Positions 1-6,226 of a stretch of 9,666 nt of DNA are shown here, in pieces. The notes under the pieces were generated by a model. The model was not told the origin of the DNA, searched no databases, and saw only the letters and a program-made list of their open reading frames with translations. The translations under genes and the position numbers were made by a program. How positions within the stretch are numbered: position 1 is the first letter of the stretch; each line of letters opens with the position of its first letter. This stretch comes from Acidobacteriota bacterium. GTDB taxonomy: Bacteria; Acidobacteriota; Holophagae; Thermotomaculales; Thermotomaculaceae. Location: the NCBI GenBank assembly GCA_003650445.1, contig QMQE01000091.1:1-9666 (forward strand). Direction: 5' to 3'.

Positions 1-621
1 GTAATCATAGAGAGAAACAGGATAAACCTTACCTTTGAATGTAACATGGAGATAGGCACTGACGCTCAAGGCGATAAACATGGCAAATACTACCATACGG
101 GTCAGCAGTACGGCAGAAGGATTGAGCAGGAACATCCGGAACCGTAATTTCCTGGACAGCTTGGCCGCCAGTTCCTGCACAGCACCCACTGGACAGATGT
201 AACTGCAGAACAGTTTCGGTCCGATCAGGGTCAGGACGCCAATAACGATTATGGTGACAACGAATGGAAGCCGAAGCCCGAACAGGAACGGCTTGGTGGC
301 AGCACAGACTGGTGCCGGGTGCATGGCATAGGCATGGAAGAACCGGCCGGGCAGGTTGCCGGCAATACCGAACGCGAAAGTGGCAAAGAGGAGCAGTGCG
401 ACCCGTGCCCGTTCTCCCATGCGCCGTGTATAAAGCAGAATAATGGCTACAATGGCCAACAGAAACATGGTCAGGAACTTGGGCTGCAGGAGAATACCGG
501 CAAAGGTAGCTGATTTTTGGGTAATAGGAATGTGAACACCTTCCTGTGCCAGCAACGGTACCGTAACAATGGTGAACAATACTGTTATCAAAACTGCAAT
601 CCACAATGTTTTCCGCTTCAT
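1..621 (-). CDS. Membrane-bound 4Fe-4S polyferredoxin, NapH/NosR-like (partial, N-terminal 207 residues)
   Basis: The frame starts at ATG 619-621 (complement) and stays open to the window edge, so the C-terminal part is missing. An AGGGAG ribosome site lies 5 nt upstream of the ATG. What is seen: a first hydrophobic segment (residues 7-25), further membrane segments at about 47-64, 74-88, 113-134 and 171-190, a Pro-Val-Cys at 104-106, and the motif FCSYICPVGAVQEL at 138-151 with Cys139 and Cys143. Cys-x3-Cys-Pro followed by GA-x-QE is the hallmark of the membrane part of NapH, NosR and related polyferredoxins (Fer4_5 type). These proteins pass electrons between quinols and periplasmic or cytoplasmic partners. 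The soluble ferredoxin domains, if present, would lie beyond the edge. The exact partner cannot be told. A different frame on the same strand (29-604) is open but reads as Cys- and His-rich nonsense. I am fairly sure of the family and unsure of the role. Confidence 0.82.
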   Translation of the reverse strand, partial: MKRKTLWIAVLITVLFTIVTVPLLAQEGVHIPITQKSATFAGILLQPKFLTMFLLAIVAIILLYTRRMGERARVALLLFATFAFGIAGNLPGRFFHAYAMHPAPVCAATKPFLFGLRLPFVVTIIVIGVLTLIGPKLFCSYICPVGAVQELAAKLSRKLRFRMFLLNPSAVLLTRMVVFAMFIALSVSAYLHVTFKGKVYPVSLYDY

Positions 622-659
622 AAAAACTCCCTCTGCCTTCTCAGGACTTGATTTATGAC

Positions 660-687
660 ATTGTATCGAAAACCTGGCCTGAAGCAA
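660..687 (-). promoter_or_regulatory. Candidate sigma-70-type promoter for the polyferredoxin gene
   Basis: On the minus strand, TTGCTT (complement of 682-687) is followed 16 nt later by TACAAT (complement of 660-665). This would start transcription near 653 and leave a leader of about 31 nt before the ATG at 621. The -10 box matches consensus at 5 of 6 positions, while the -35 box matches only weakly (TTG). Position and spacing are sensible, but this is inference from sequence alone. Confidence 0.4.
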
Positions 688-860
688 AGCTGGAAAAGAG
701 GGACAAAGAAAATCCTGAATATTTGAATCAACCTCATTTCCCGCCGTTTCTTATACAGCCCGCAGCTCCTATATCATCGACTGAATCCAATCGGCGGCTC
801 CATGAATAAAACATCCGACCGGTTGGTATAACTGTATATGAGAAAGAGAGGAGGGAAGAG

Positions 861-1262
861 ATGAAAACAAACGATGATTATATTCGCGTGTTATCCATTT
901 TCCATTACATAGTGGCCGGGATAGCCGCACTATTTTCGTTATTCCCGGTTATTCACCTTGCCGTTGGGATTGCATTGGCGTCCGGAGTAATTCAAGACCC
1001 CAAGGCCCCATTCCCCATTGCTTTTGCGGGCTGGTTCTTGATCATTCTGGCTTCTGTGTTCATCCTCTGCGGTCTTTTATTTTCGTTTTGTCTGTTCCTG
1101 GCCGGAAGGTATCTCCAACAGAGGCGAAAGTACATATTTTGTCTGGTTATGGCTGGTATTGCGTGCATGTTCATGCCATTTGGAACAGTATTGGGAGTAT
1201 TTACGCTTATTCTTCTTTTGAAAGATGACGTCAAGACAGAATTCCAGACAACACCCGTATAA
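861..1262 (+). CDS. Small integral membrane protein, unnamed family
   Basis: A 133-residue protein preceded by a strong AGGAGG at 849-854, 6 nt from the ATG, which fixes the start. It has three clear hydrophobic stretches: about 14-41, 52-81 and 91-120. A short basic loop (residues 83-90, RYLQQRRK) lies between the second and third. The first and last few residues are hydrophilic. The N-terminal DDYIRVLSIFHYIVAG and the C-terminal PFGTVLGVFTLILL resemble a widespread group of small hypothetical membrane proteins that I recognise by pattern but cannot name. No catalytic or metal-binding residues stand out, and I assign no function. It is divergent from the polyferredoxin gene and 147 bp upstream of the metalloprotease gene, so it is probably its own transcript. 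It looks more AT-rich than its neighbours. Confidence 0.8.
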   Translation: MKTNDDYIRVLSIFHYIVAGIAALFSLFPVIHLAVGIALASGVIQDPKAPFPIAFAGWFLIILASVFILCGLLFSFCLFLAGRYLQQRRKYIFCLVMAGIACMFMPFGTVLGVFTLILLLKDDVKTEFQTTPV

Positions 1263-1408
1263 TCGTGACAGGAAATTGTATTTTTTATCTTCACTGATCT
1301 CGACTCACTATTTCACCACCGCTGCGATGTTCGAGCAACCGTCCTTCTCCTTCCCAATTCATTGATTCTGTTGTAAACTATGAAAAAATCGGATGAACGG
1401 AGGGAAAG

Positions 1409-2767
1409 ATGGCGTCACAGATGGAGTCTTTTTCAGCTTCAGGAAAATTTTCAAGAAGGGAATTTTTGTGGATAACGGGAATTGCCGGTACTGCCTTCGC
1501 GGTAGGGTGTATGGTAAACCCGGTAACCGGGAAACAGCAACTGATGCTGATTTCAAGGGAACAGGAAATCGCCCTGGATAAGGAAAGCTCCCCCCACCAG
1601 TTTTCAGCCGACTACGGAGCCGTTCAGGATGAGGCACTGAATCAGTATGTCAGCAAGGTCGGGCTGAACATCGCCGCCCATTCCCACCGGCCGGACATGC
1701 CCTACTCCTTTCGATGTGTCAACGCCTGCTATGCCAACGCCTACGCCTTCCCCGGCGGCAGTATCGCCACCACGAGGGGCCTGCTGGTAAACCTCAACAA
1801 TGAAGCGGAATTGGCGGCACTGCTCGGCCACGAAACCGGCCATGTGAACGCGAGGCACACGGCGCAGCAGATGACGAAAAAAATGATGCTTGGAATTGCC
1901 CTGGCAATTGGAACCGTAGTCGTGGCGGAAAAAAACAAGAAGTATGCCCCGCTGGCCGCCGGATTGGGGGCGGTTGGGGCCGGAGCATTGCTGGCGCATT
2001 ATAGCCGAAACGACGAACGCCAGGCGGATCAGCTGGGAATGGAATACATGGTTCGAACCGGCTACAACCCGGAGGGAATGGTTCAGTTGATGGGCGTGCT
2101 GCAGAATCTGTCCAGAAAAAAACCCAACCTGATTGAACGGATGTTTGCTTCCCATCCCATGAGCTCAGAACGCTTTGCCACGGCAAAAAAACGGGTAACA
2201 ACACTGTACGCGGACAAGACAAAACTTCCATTTTACCGGGAACGGTTCATGGACAATACCGTAAAGCTTAGAAAACAAAAGCCTGCAATCGAGGCATTTG
2301 AAAACGGGGCAGTGGCCATCACAAAGAAAAATTACAGTGAAGCGGAAACTCAGTTGAAAAAAGGGCTGAAACAGCTGCCCCGGGACTACACCGGCCTGAC
2401 GCTGATGGCCAAACTGGAACTCGCGAAGGAAAACTACGCCAGGGCCGCCCTCTATGCGAAAAAAGCAGAAGACACCTATCCCGGCGAAGCCCAGGCCCAC
2501 CACGTTGCCGGGGTCGCCGCCCTTTCCATGAAACACTACAGCGAGGCATACGCCGACTTCGACACCTACGAAAAGTTGCTTCCCGGCAACCCCAACACTG
2601 TTTTCTTCAAAGGCCTCTCCCAGGAAGGAATGCAACACAAAAAAGAGGCGGCGTCCCAGTACCGGCGCTTTCTCAAAGTGGTCAGCTCCGGGGAACAGGC
2701 GGACTACGCCAGAAACCGCCTGATAAGCTGGGGATTCATGAAACAGCCAGCGGCTACAAACGGATAA
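1409..2767 (+). CDS. M48-family zinc metalloprotease, Tat-type lipoprotein with C-terminal TPR-like repeats (BepA/LoiP-like)
   Basis: A 452-residue predicted envelope peptidase. GGAGG at 1399-1403 lies 5 nt before the ATG. The N-terminus carries a twin-arginine motif, SRREFLW (15-21), then a hydrophobic stretch and a lipobox-like AVGC ending at Cys34. This suggests export by Tat and lipid anchoring. The M48 core follows: NPVTGKQQLML (37-47), the N-A-Y-A-F-P-G-G strand (110-117), the zinc-binding and catalytic HETGH (141-145), and NDERQAD (201-207) with Glu203 as likely third zinc ligand. SHPMSSERF (248-256) is the conserved C-terminal peptidase element. Hydrophobic, Gly/Ala-rich residues 160-196 lie between the two zinc motifs, as is usual in the family. 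Residues about 290-440 contain helical TPR-like repeats, as in BepA, where they engage outer-membrane assembly substrates. All key residues are present, so it should be active. It probably shares a transcript with the next gene. Confidence 0.93.
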   Translation: MASQMESFSASGKFSRREFLWITGIAGTAFAVGCMVNPVTGKQQLMLISREQEIALDKESSPHQFSADYGAVQDEALNQYVSKVGLNIAAHSHRPDMPYSFRCVNACYANAYAFPGGSIATTRGLLVNLNNEAELAALLGHETGHVNARHTAQQMTKKMMLGIALAIGTVVVAEKNKKYAPLAAGLGAVGAGALLAHYSRNDERQADQLGMEYMVRTGYNPEGMVQLMGVLQNLSRKKPNLIERMFASHPMSSERFATAKKRVTTLYADKTKLPFYRERFMDNTVKLRKQKPAIEAFENGAVAITKKNYSEAETQLKKGLKQLPRDYTGLTLMAKLELAKENYARAALYAKKAEDTYPGEAQAHHVAGVAALSMKHYSEAYADFDTYEKLLPGNPNTVFFKGLSQEGMQHKKEAASQYRRFLKVVSSGEQADYARNRLISWGFMKQPAATNG

Positions 2768-2801
2768 AACACGGTCAAACATCGGAAACAGGGAGGGGAA
2801 A

Positions 2802-3668
2802 ATGAAAAACTGCCTGACAATCTTACTCATGGTATTCATAACAATCCCGGGATTCACCTCGGAAAAGCTGACAAAAGTATGGGAAACCAGACCTCTATTG
2901 AACACTGTTGAATCCATCAACTACGACGCAGAGCGAAATGTACTCTTTGCATCCTGCATCAACGGCGCACCGGGGGCAAAGGACGGAAACGGTTTCATCG
3001 CGAAGCTGAAACCGGATGGGACCATCCTCCAACTGAAATGGGCCACCGGGCTCAACGCGCCAAAGGGTGCCGCTATTGTCAGGGGAAAACTTTTTGTCTC
3101 CGACATTGACATACTGGTGGAAATTGACATCCGGACAGGGAAAATCATCGGCCGCTACGCCGCGCCGGGGGCACAATTCCTTAACGACGTCGCAGTGGGG
3201 CCAAAGGGCGGCATCTACGTGTCCGACTCCTCGGGCGTCAACACCGTTTACCTCTTTGACGGCAAGACACTTACCCCCTGGTTCAAAGACAGCCGGGTTC
3301 CCGGCCCCAACGGCCTGGCAATCTATGGAAAAACCCTCCTGGTGGGAAGCGGGAGAAACGGCACCATCGCCGCCGTAGACATTGAAACCCGGAACATTCA
3401 AATCGTCGCCAAGTCAAAATACGGTGTTGATGGCCTGGTCCCTCTGGGGGACAGCAGATTCCTCACCTCTGACTGGCAGGGACACATCGGCATCGCAGGC
3501 CCGGGCAACACCTACACCCAGATTTTGGACACCACCAGCCAGAACATCAACGCCGCCGACCTGGGCTACATTCCAGAGGGAAAACTGATCATCGTCCCCA
3601 CCTTCTTCCACAACACCGCGGCGGGATATAAACTGAAGATCAGAGGGGAAGTGATGAGTGATGAGTGA
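2802..3668 (+). CDS. Secreted SMP-30/gluconolactonase-like beta-propeller protein
   Basis: A 288-residue protein with a Sec-type signal peptide (hydrophobic 5-20, cleavage likely near residues 20-22), so probably periplasmic. GGAGG at 2792-2796 lies 5 nt from the ATG. The body has repeated propeller strands. Signature elements are VESINYDAERNVLFAS (36-51), GLNAPKGAAI (83-92), NDVAVGPKGGIYVSDS (128-143), PNGLAI (169-174), VDGL (209-212) and IIVPTFFHN (263-271). By comparison with SMP-30, Glu37, Asn170 and Asp210 are the likely divalent-metal ligands. Known family members hydrolyse lactones or related esters, but the substrate here cannot be told. The gap to the metalloprotease gene is 34 bp with no terminator, which points to an operon. 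The family normally ends shortly after the VPTFF strand. Here the last codons (EVMSDE and the stop) are read from a heptamer repeat starting at 3651, so the tail is repeat-derived. Confidence 0.87.
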   Translation: MKNCLTILLMVFITIPGFTSEKLTKVWETRPLLNTVESINYDAERNVLFASCINGAPGAKDGNGFIAKLKPDGTILQLKWATGLNAPKGAAIVRGKLFVSDIDILVEIDIRTGKIIGRYAAPGAQFLNDVAVGPKGGIYVSDSSGVNTVYLFDGKTLTPWFKDSRVPGPNGLAIYGKTLLVGSGRNGTIAAVDIETRNIQIVAKSKYGVDGLVPLGDSRFLTSDWQGHIGIAGPGNTYTQILDTTSQNINAADLGYIPEGKLIIVPTFFHNTAAGYKLKIRGEVMSDE

Positions 3669-3678
3669 TGGGTGACGA
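3651..3678 (+). repeat. Heptamer array 1: four GTGATGA-type units
   Basis: Four head-to-tail 7-mers: GTGATGA, GTGATGA, GTGATGG, GTGACGA. The first two and part of the third overlap the 3' end of the SMP-30-like gene and provide its TGA stop. Confidence 0.92.
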
Positions 3679-3683
3679 AAGAT

Positions 3684-3711
3684 GTGTTCTGTGTTCAGTG
3701 TTCTGTGTTCT
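3684..3711 (+). repeat. Heptamer array 2: four GTGTTCT-type units
   Basis: Four head-to-tail 7-mers: GTGTTCT, GTGTTCA, GTGTTCT, GTGTTCT. It is followed by GACCGGA. The string TGTTCTGACCGGA also occurs (minus strand) near the right edge of the window, at about 9617-9629, where only one heptamer precedes it. Confidence 0.92.
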
Positions 3712-3730
3712 GACCGGAGGGGAAAAGATG

Positions 3731-3752
3731 GGACAAGGAATGGCCAACTCTG
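3731..3752. repeat. Degenerate copy of the GGCC-centred palindrome
   Basis: GACAAGGAATGGCCAACTCT here matches the palindrome core of the copies at 3791-3824, 3895-3922 and 9472-9490. The right arm has decayed (CTCTGT instead of CTCCCT), so it would not form a good hairpin. Confidence 0.6.
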
Positions 3753-3758
3753 TGGGCC

Positions 3759-3786
3759 GTGATTCGTAACTTGTAATTTGTGATTA
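3759..3786 (+). repeat. Heptamer array 3: four GTRAYTN-type units
   Basis: Four 7-mers: GTGATTC, GTAACTT, GTAATTT, GTGATTA. They are more diverged from each other than in arrays 1 and 2. Again there are exactly four units, each beginning with GT on the plus strand. Confidence 0.8.
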
Positions 3787-3790
3787 GCGG

Positions 3791-3824
3791 AAAAAGACAG
3801 GGATTGGCTAACTCCCTGCTTTTT
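3791..3824. terminator. Bidirectional terminator-like hairpin between convergent genes
   Basis: The left arm is AAAAAG (3791-3796), a bulged A, then CAGGGA (3798-3803). The loop is 3804-3812. The right arm is TCCCTG (3813-3818) then CTTTTT (3819-3824). The stem is 12 bp with one bulge, and its outer part forms an A-tract on one side and a T-tract on the other, so it reads as an intrinsic terminator on both strands. It lies between the convergent SMP-30-like and DUF523 genes. It is also a variant of the repeated GGCC-type palindrome, so the terminator appears to be part of the repeat. Confidence 0.6.
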
Positions 3825-3860
3825 CTTACCCCTACTCCTACTCCTACCCCTACCCCTACT
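3825..3860. repeat. Hexamer array: CCTACT/CCTACC units
   Basis: TTACCC, then CCTACT, CCTACT, CCTACC, CCTACC, CCTACT (3831-3860). The minus strand reads as telomere-like GTAGGR repeats. It is followed by CGCCCGCAGGGTGA, whose CCC and GGG can form a small hairpin. Confidence 0.9.
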
Positions 3861-3894
3861 CGCCCGCAGGGTGATGAGTGATGGGAAAATCAAG

Positions 3895-3922
3895 AGACAG
3901 GGAATGGCCAACTCCCTTCTTT
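3895..3922. repeat. GGCC-centred palindrome within the left module
   Basis: GACAGGGAATGGCCAACTCC (3896-3915) followed by CTTCTTT. The arms AGGGA and TCCCT pair around a short loop containing GGCC. Compared with 9472-9490 one arm has C in place of T, so the stem is shorter. Confidence 0.65.
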
Positions 3923-3925
3923 CGC

Positions 3926-3949
3926 GCACTCGCACTTTCACTTGCACTA
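3926..3949 (+). repeat. Hexamer array: four GCACTY-type units
   Basis: GCACTC, GCACTT, TCACTT, GCACTA, head to tail. The same array occurs inverted at 9439-9464. Confidence 0.9.
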
Positions 3950-3957
3950 TTCTGCCC

Positions 3958-3975
3958 CCTACTCCTACTCCTACT
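3958..3975 (+). repeat. Hexamer array: three CCTACT units
   Basis: Three perfect CCTACT units, ending at TTTAG. This is the outer end of the left repeat block. Beyond it lies the GC hairpin at 3991-4005 and then the DUF523 gene. Confidence 0.9.
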
Positions 3976-3990
3976 TTTAGTGCCGACAGC

Positions 3991-4005
3991 GCGGCCTGAG
4001 GCCGC
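3991..4005. terminator. GC-rich hairpin just after the DUF523 stop codon
   Basis: A perfect 6-bp stem, GCGGCC (3991-3996) with GGCCGC (4000-4005), and a TGA loop. On the minus strand it begins 3 nt after the DUF523 stop codon. There is no T-run after it on either strand, so it is a weak terminator at best, or an RNA 3'-end stabiliser for the minus-strand operon. Confidence 0.45.
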
Positions 4006-4008
4006 TCT

Positions 4009-4461
4009 CTACTCCACAGAAATGATGACGATGCCGTTTTCTTCCAGCAGGGCTGCGGTTACACCGATGCCGGGCACTCTGTCTTCTCCTACATAAACGG
4101 TGTGGCAACCGCAGGAGGGGGAACGTTCTTTCAGGTATGCCCTTTTTGCGCCTGCTTCTTTCGCAATTTTCAGTGTTTTTTTTGCCCCATTCACAAACGC
4201 GGCAGTTCGATCTTCTCCTGCCTCTGACACAACCCGGCCATTCCCGTGAAGCACTTCCCTGCCGGTCTGCATGTCTTCAAAAAATGATGGGGTTCGCGGG
4301 GTAGGAAGGCCGCCCAGTTCTTCCGGACAAATCGGCACAATGGCGTCAACAGGTTCCGGTATTTTTCGGGGTTCCAGTATTTCTGCGTTATAACGGCAGC
4401 GATAGCCCAGAAGGCAGGCGCTGACCAGTACTTTTTCAGTGGGCTCCGGTGGCTTTGTCAA
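4009..4461 (-). CDS. DUF523-family protein, possible 4Fe-4S desulfurase (TudS-like)
   Basis: A 150-residue protein, the usual length for DUF523. What is seen: VLVSACLLGYRCRYNA (11-26), ICPEELGGLPTPR (44-56), AYLKERSPSCG (108-118) and PGIGVTAALLEENGI (130-144). Known: in characterised members such as thiouracil desulfurase TudS, three conserved Cys bind a [4Fe-4S] cluster that removes sulfur from a thiolated base. Cys16, Cys45 and Cys117 are the matching positions here, with Glu47/Glu48 and Ser114 nearby. Whether this protein has that activity is inference. The start is a TTG (complement of 4459-4461) with AGAGG (complement of 4468-4472) 6 nt upstream. No ATG or GTG lies between it and the conserved domain. 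It overlaps the end of the cyclophilin lipoprotein gene by 26 bp in another frame, which suggests translational coupling within one operon. Confidence 0.9.
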   Translation of the reverse strand: MTKPPEPTEKVLVSACLLGYRCRYNAEILEPRKIPEPVDAIVPICPEELGGLPTPRTPSFFEDMQTGREVLHGNGRVVSEAGEDRTAAFVNGAKKTLKIAKEAGAKRAYLKERSPSCGCHTVYVGEDRVPGIGVTAALLEENGIVIISVE

Positions 4462-6100
4462 CGGTAACCTCTTTTATTTCATCCAGTTGTTCCAGTTCGC
4501 TCAGGACCTCCAGCCCCGATGTCAATTGGGCAAATACGGTGTACTTCTGGTTCAGGTGGGGGGTTGCCAGGTGGGTGAGGAAAAACTGGCTGCCACCGGT
4601 ATCTTTCCCTGACAATGCCATGCCGACGCGGCCCGCACGATCATAGTTGATTCCATTGTATTCACAACGGATGCTGTAACCGGGCCCGCCGGAGCCGGTT
4701 CCCGTGGGATCGCCGGCCTGCGCAACGAATGCCGGAACAACCCGGTGAAAGCGGCTGCCATTAAAATAGCCTTTTCCCGCCAGTTTCGCGAAGTTCAGGC
4801 AGGTGAGGGGGGCCGCTTCAGGGAAGAATTCGCAGTGGATGTCGCCCTTTTCGGTTTTCAGGGTGAATCCTCGAAGCTCCTTTGCTTTTTTCAGCACATT
4901 CAAGTAAACAGCCAGCGGCTGCGCTTCCTCGGATTTTTCCCGAAAACCGAAGTCATCCAGTACAGACAACAGGGCGCCACCCTTTTCCCTCGCTTCCGCC
5001 ACAAAGGGGGGCTTCCCCACATCCGGCAGTTTGTCCAGCAGGTATTGAAGGGCTGCGGGAGAACCAGATTCGTGAAACCGGGATTCCGCCCATTGAAGCG
5101 CCACATCCTCCCCGAGCCGGTGGTCAAGGTATGCAATTTTTCGGAAATCCGGGATAGCGGAAGCCAATACTTCTTTTTTCTTCAGCTTTGGCATAAAGGG
5201 CGCCGAAACTTCGGCCATCACGCCACCCTTATCAAAAAACCCAGGTGCCAGCTCTGCTTTGTCTGAAGTCCTCAGGAGTGTCTCTACTTCCATGGGCGAC
5301 ATTGGCTGTTTCGCCTTTCGCCAGACCGTCCCCCCGTTTTTCAAGTAAATCTCCAGTGCGGTTGCCCGTACCAGCGGATTTTCATCATCAAGGAGGGTAA
5401 CCACCCCTTTACGGGAATTCACTGCCCGAAGCGCAGCCACCCGTACCCGCCAGTCCGGGTCAGCCAGAAATTCGCCGGGGGCGTCACACACGGCACAGCC
5501 ATAAACTTTCTGGAATACACCCATGGATTTCAGGGCTTTTGCCGTCACAATCCCCTTTAATTTCAACTGGTATACAGAATACACCGCTTCAGCAGGATAA
5601 ACCCTGTATGCCGACTCGACATCACCTGCCACAACCACGTTTCTCGCTCGCCAGAGGTTGGCTGCAACTGTCCGGTCAAAATCAGGGTAGGAAAGCGCCG
5701 CTCGAAATGCTGCCGGGGTATCCAGTGCCAGCATGGAAATGATACTGTCCTCCCCAATGGGAAGTTTCTGCAATGTTTTCAGCACCAAATCCCCGGGGAA
5801 GTGGTTCTCAGGAAAGCGCGTGGCAATCGCTAAGGCCTTTGCCACTTTCGGATTTTTTCCGAACCGCTCTGCCAATACCTGCCACGACGCAAAAGAGGAA
5901 ACTCGGCCGGATGCAAGTGCAGCGTGAACCGCCACATCAATATCCGACGGGGCCATCGTTTTCACCACTGACATCAGCTGTGCAGGATTCCGCAGATCCT
6001 CTGCCCGGGTCAATTCCCCGTTCAGCATCTCCTGCCGCACACCCCCGCAAGAGGCCATCATTGCAAAGATTACAAACAAACAAAGGACACGTTTTGGCAT
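4436..6100 (-). CDS. Lipoprotein with HEAT-like repeats and C-terminal cyclophilin peptidyl-prolyl isomerase domain
   Basis: A 554-residue protein. GGGAGG lies 6 nt before the ATG (complement of 6098-6100). Residues 1-18 form a lipoprotein signal peptide ending in MASC, with Cys18 as the lipidated residue. Residues about 35-400 are helical. HEAT-like units are clear at DPDWRVRVAALRA (214-226) and DENPLVRATALEIY (239-252), and there is a CxxC at 202-205. Residues about 412-547 are a cyclophilin domain: FTLKTEKGDIHCEFFPEAAP (412-431), RFHRVVPAFVAQAGD (450-464), GMALSGKDTGGSQFFLT (493-509) and LNQKYTVFAQL (516-526). Arg453 and Gln461 match the catalytic Arg55 and Gln63 of human cyclophilin A. 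The Trp121 and His126 positions appear to be His515 and Tyr520. The likely role is folding or scaffolding of envelope proteins in the periplasm. It is first in an operon with the DUF523 gene and divergent from the RND permease. Confidence 0.9.
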   Translation of the reverse strand: MPKRVLCLFVIFAMMASCGGVRQEMLNGELTRAEDLRNPAQLMSVVKTMAPSDIDVAVHAALASGRVSSFASWQVLAERFGKNPKVAKALAIATRFPENHFPGDLVLKTLQKLPIGEDSIISMLALDTPAAFRAALSYPDFDRTVAANLWRARNVVVAGDVESAYRVYPAEAVYSVYQLKLKGIVTAKALKSMGVFQKVYGCAVCDAPGEFLADPDWRVRVAALRAVNSRKGVVTLLDDENPLVRATALEIYLKNGGTVWRKAKQPMSPMEVETLLRTSDKAELAPGFFDKGGVMAEVSAPFMPKLKKKEVLASAIPDFRKIAYLDHRLGEDVALQWAESRFHESGSPAALQYLLDKLPDVGKPPFVAEAREKGGALLSVLDDFGFREKSEEAQPLAVYLNVLKKAKELRGFTLKTEKGDIHCEFFPEAAPLTCLNFAKLAGKGYFNGSRFHRVVPAFVAQAGDPTGTGSGGPGYSIRCEYNGINYDRAGRVGMALSGKDTGGSQFFLTHLATPHLNQKYTVFAQLTSGLEVLSELEQLDEIKEVTVDKATGAH

Positions 6101-6139
6101 GGGTTTCCTCCCGAATCATTCATGGATTTTTCCGGTTTG

Positions 6140-6171
6140 AGTATAACATATCCGAACTTTCACCGTATAAG
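6140..6171. promoter_or_regulatory. Divergent promoter region between the cyclophilin lipoprotein and RND genes
   Basis: The 126-bp gap between the two divergent starts is AT-rich in its middle. On the minus strand TATACT (complement of 6140-6145) is a good -10 box, about 40 nt from the lipoprotein ATG, but no good -35 box is spaced to it. On the plus strand TATAAG (6166-6171) could serve the RND gene, again without a clear -35 box. The missing -35 boxes would fit activator-dependent promoters, but this is weak evidence. Confidence 0.3.
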
Positions 6172-6226
6172 GTTCCAGTGATCAGCTGTGACTGGTCCGC
6201 ACATTTTACAATAACAGGATGGTTTC

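Larger units (their letters stand above)
3849..3962 (-). repeat. Composite repeat module, left copy (inverted relative to 9427-9533)
   Basis: Read on the minus strand this 114-bp stretch matches 9427-9533 on the plus strand. The first 50 nt are identical, and the rest has three substitutions and one 7-bp insertion (an extra TCATCAC-type heptamer at 3871-3881). Order on the minus strand: GTAGGR hexamers, GCAGAATA, GTGCAA/GTGAAA/GTGCGA hexamers, GCGCGAAAGAAGGGA, the GGCC palindrome, TTGATTTTCCCATCA, a CCCTGCGGG hairpin, then more GTAGGR hexamers. It encodes no convincing protein. The open frame across it (3878-4096, plus) is a by-product of the 6-nt period. Confidence 0.93.

Noticed and set aside
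29..604. Minus-strand open frame of 191 codons over the left edge
   Set aside because: Its protein is rich in Cys, His and Arg with no pattern. The neighbouring frame on the same strand gives a clean polyferredoxin with a ribosome site.
1263..1408. Terminator after the small membrane protein or promoter for the metalloprotease
   Set aside because: A T-run occurs near 1281-1286 but no convincing stem precedes it, and no -35/-10 pair with good spacing could be found before 1409.
2165..2920. Minus-strand open frame of 251 codons opposite the metalloprotease and SMP-30-like genes
   Set aside because: It is antisense to two strongly supported genes and crosses their junction. It has no domain pattern and no sensible ribosome site.
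3878..4096. Plus-strand open frame coding a hydrophobic Leu-rich peptide (MMGKSRDREWPTPFFRAL and onward), with a look-alike on the minus strand near 9380-9509
   Set aside because: Both frames lie in the composite repeat and their similarity follows from the shared DNA. The Leu and Ser/Ala runs come from 6-nt repeats. The 7-bp difference between copies shifts the frame, and the left frame ends in antisense to DUF523.
4745..5266. Plus-strand open frame of 173 codons within the cyclophilin lipoprotein gene
   Set aside because: It is a shadow of the real minus-strand gene and shows no family signature.
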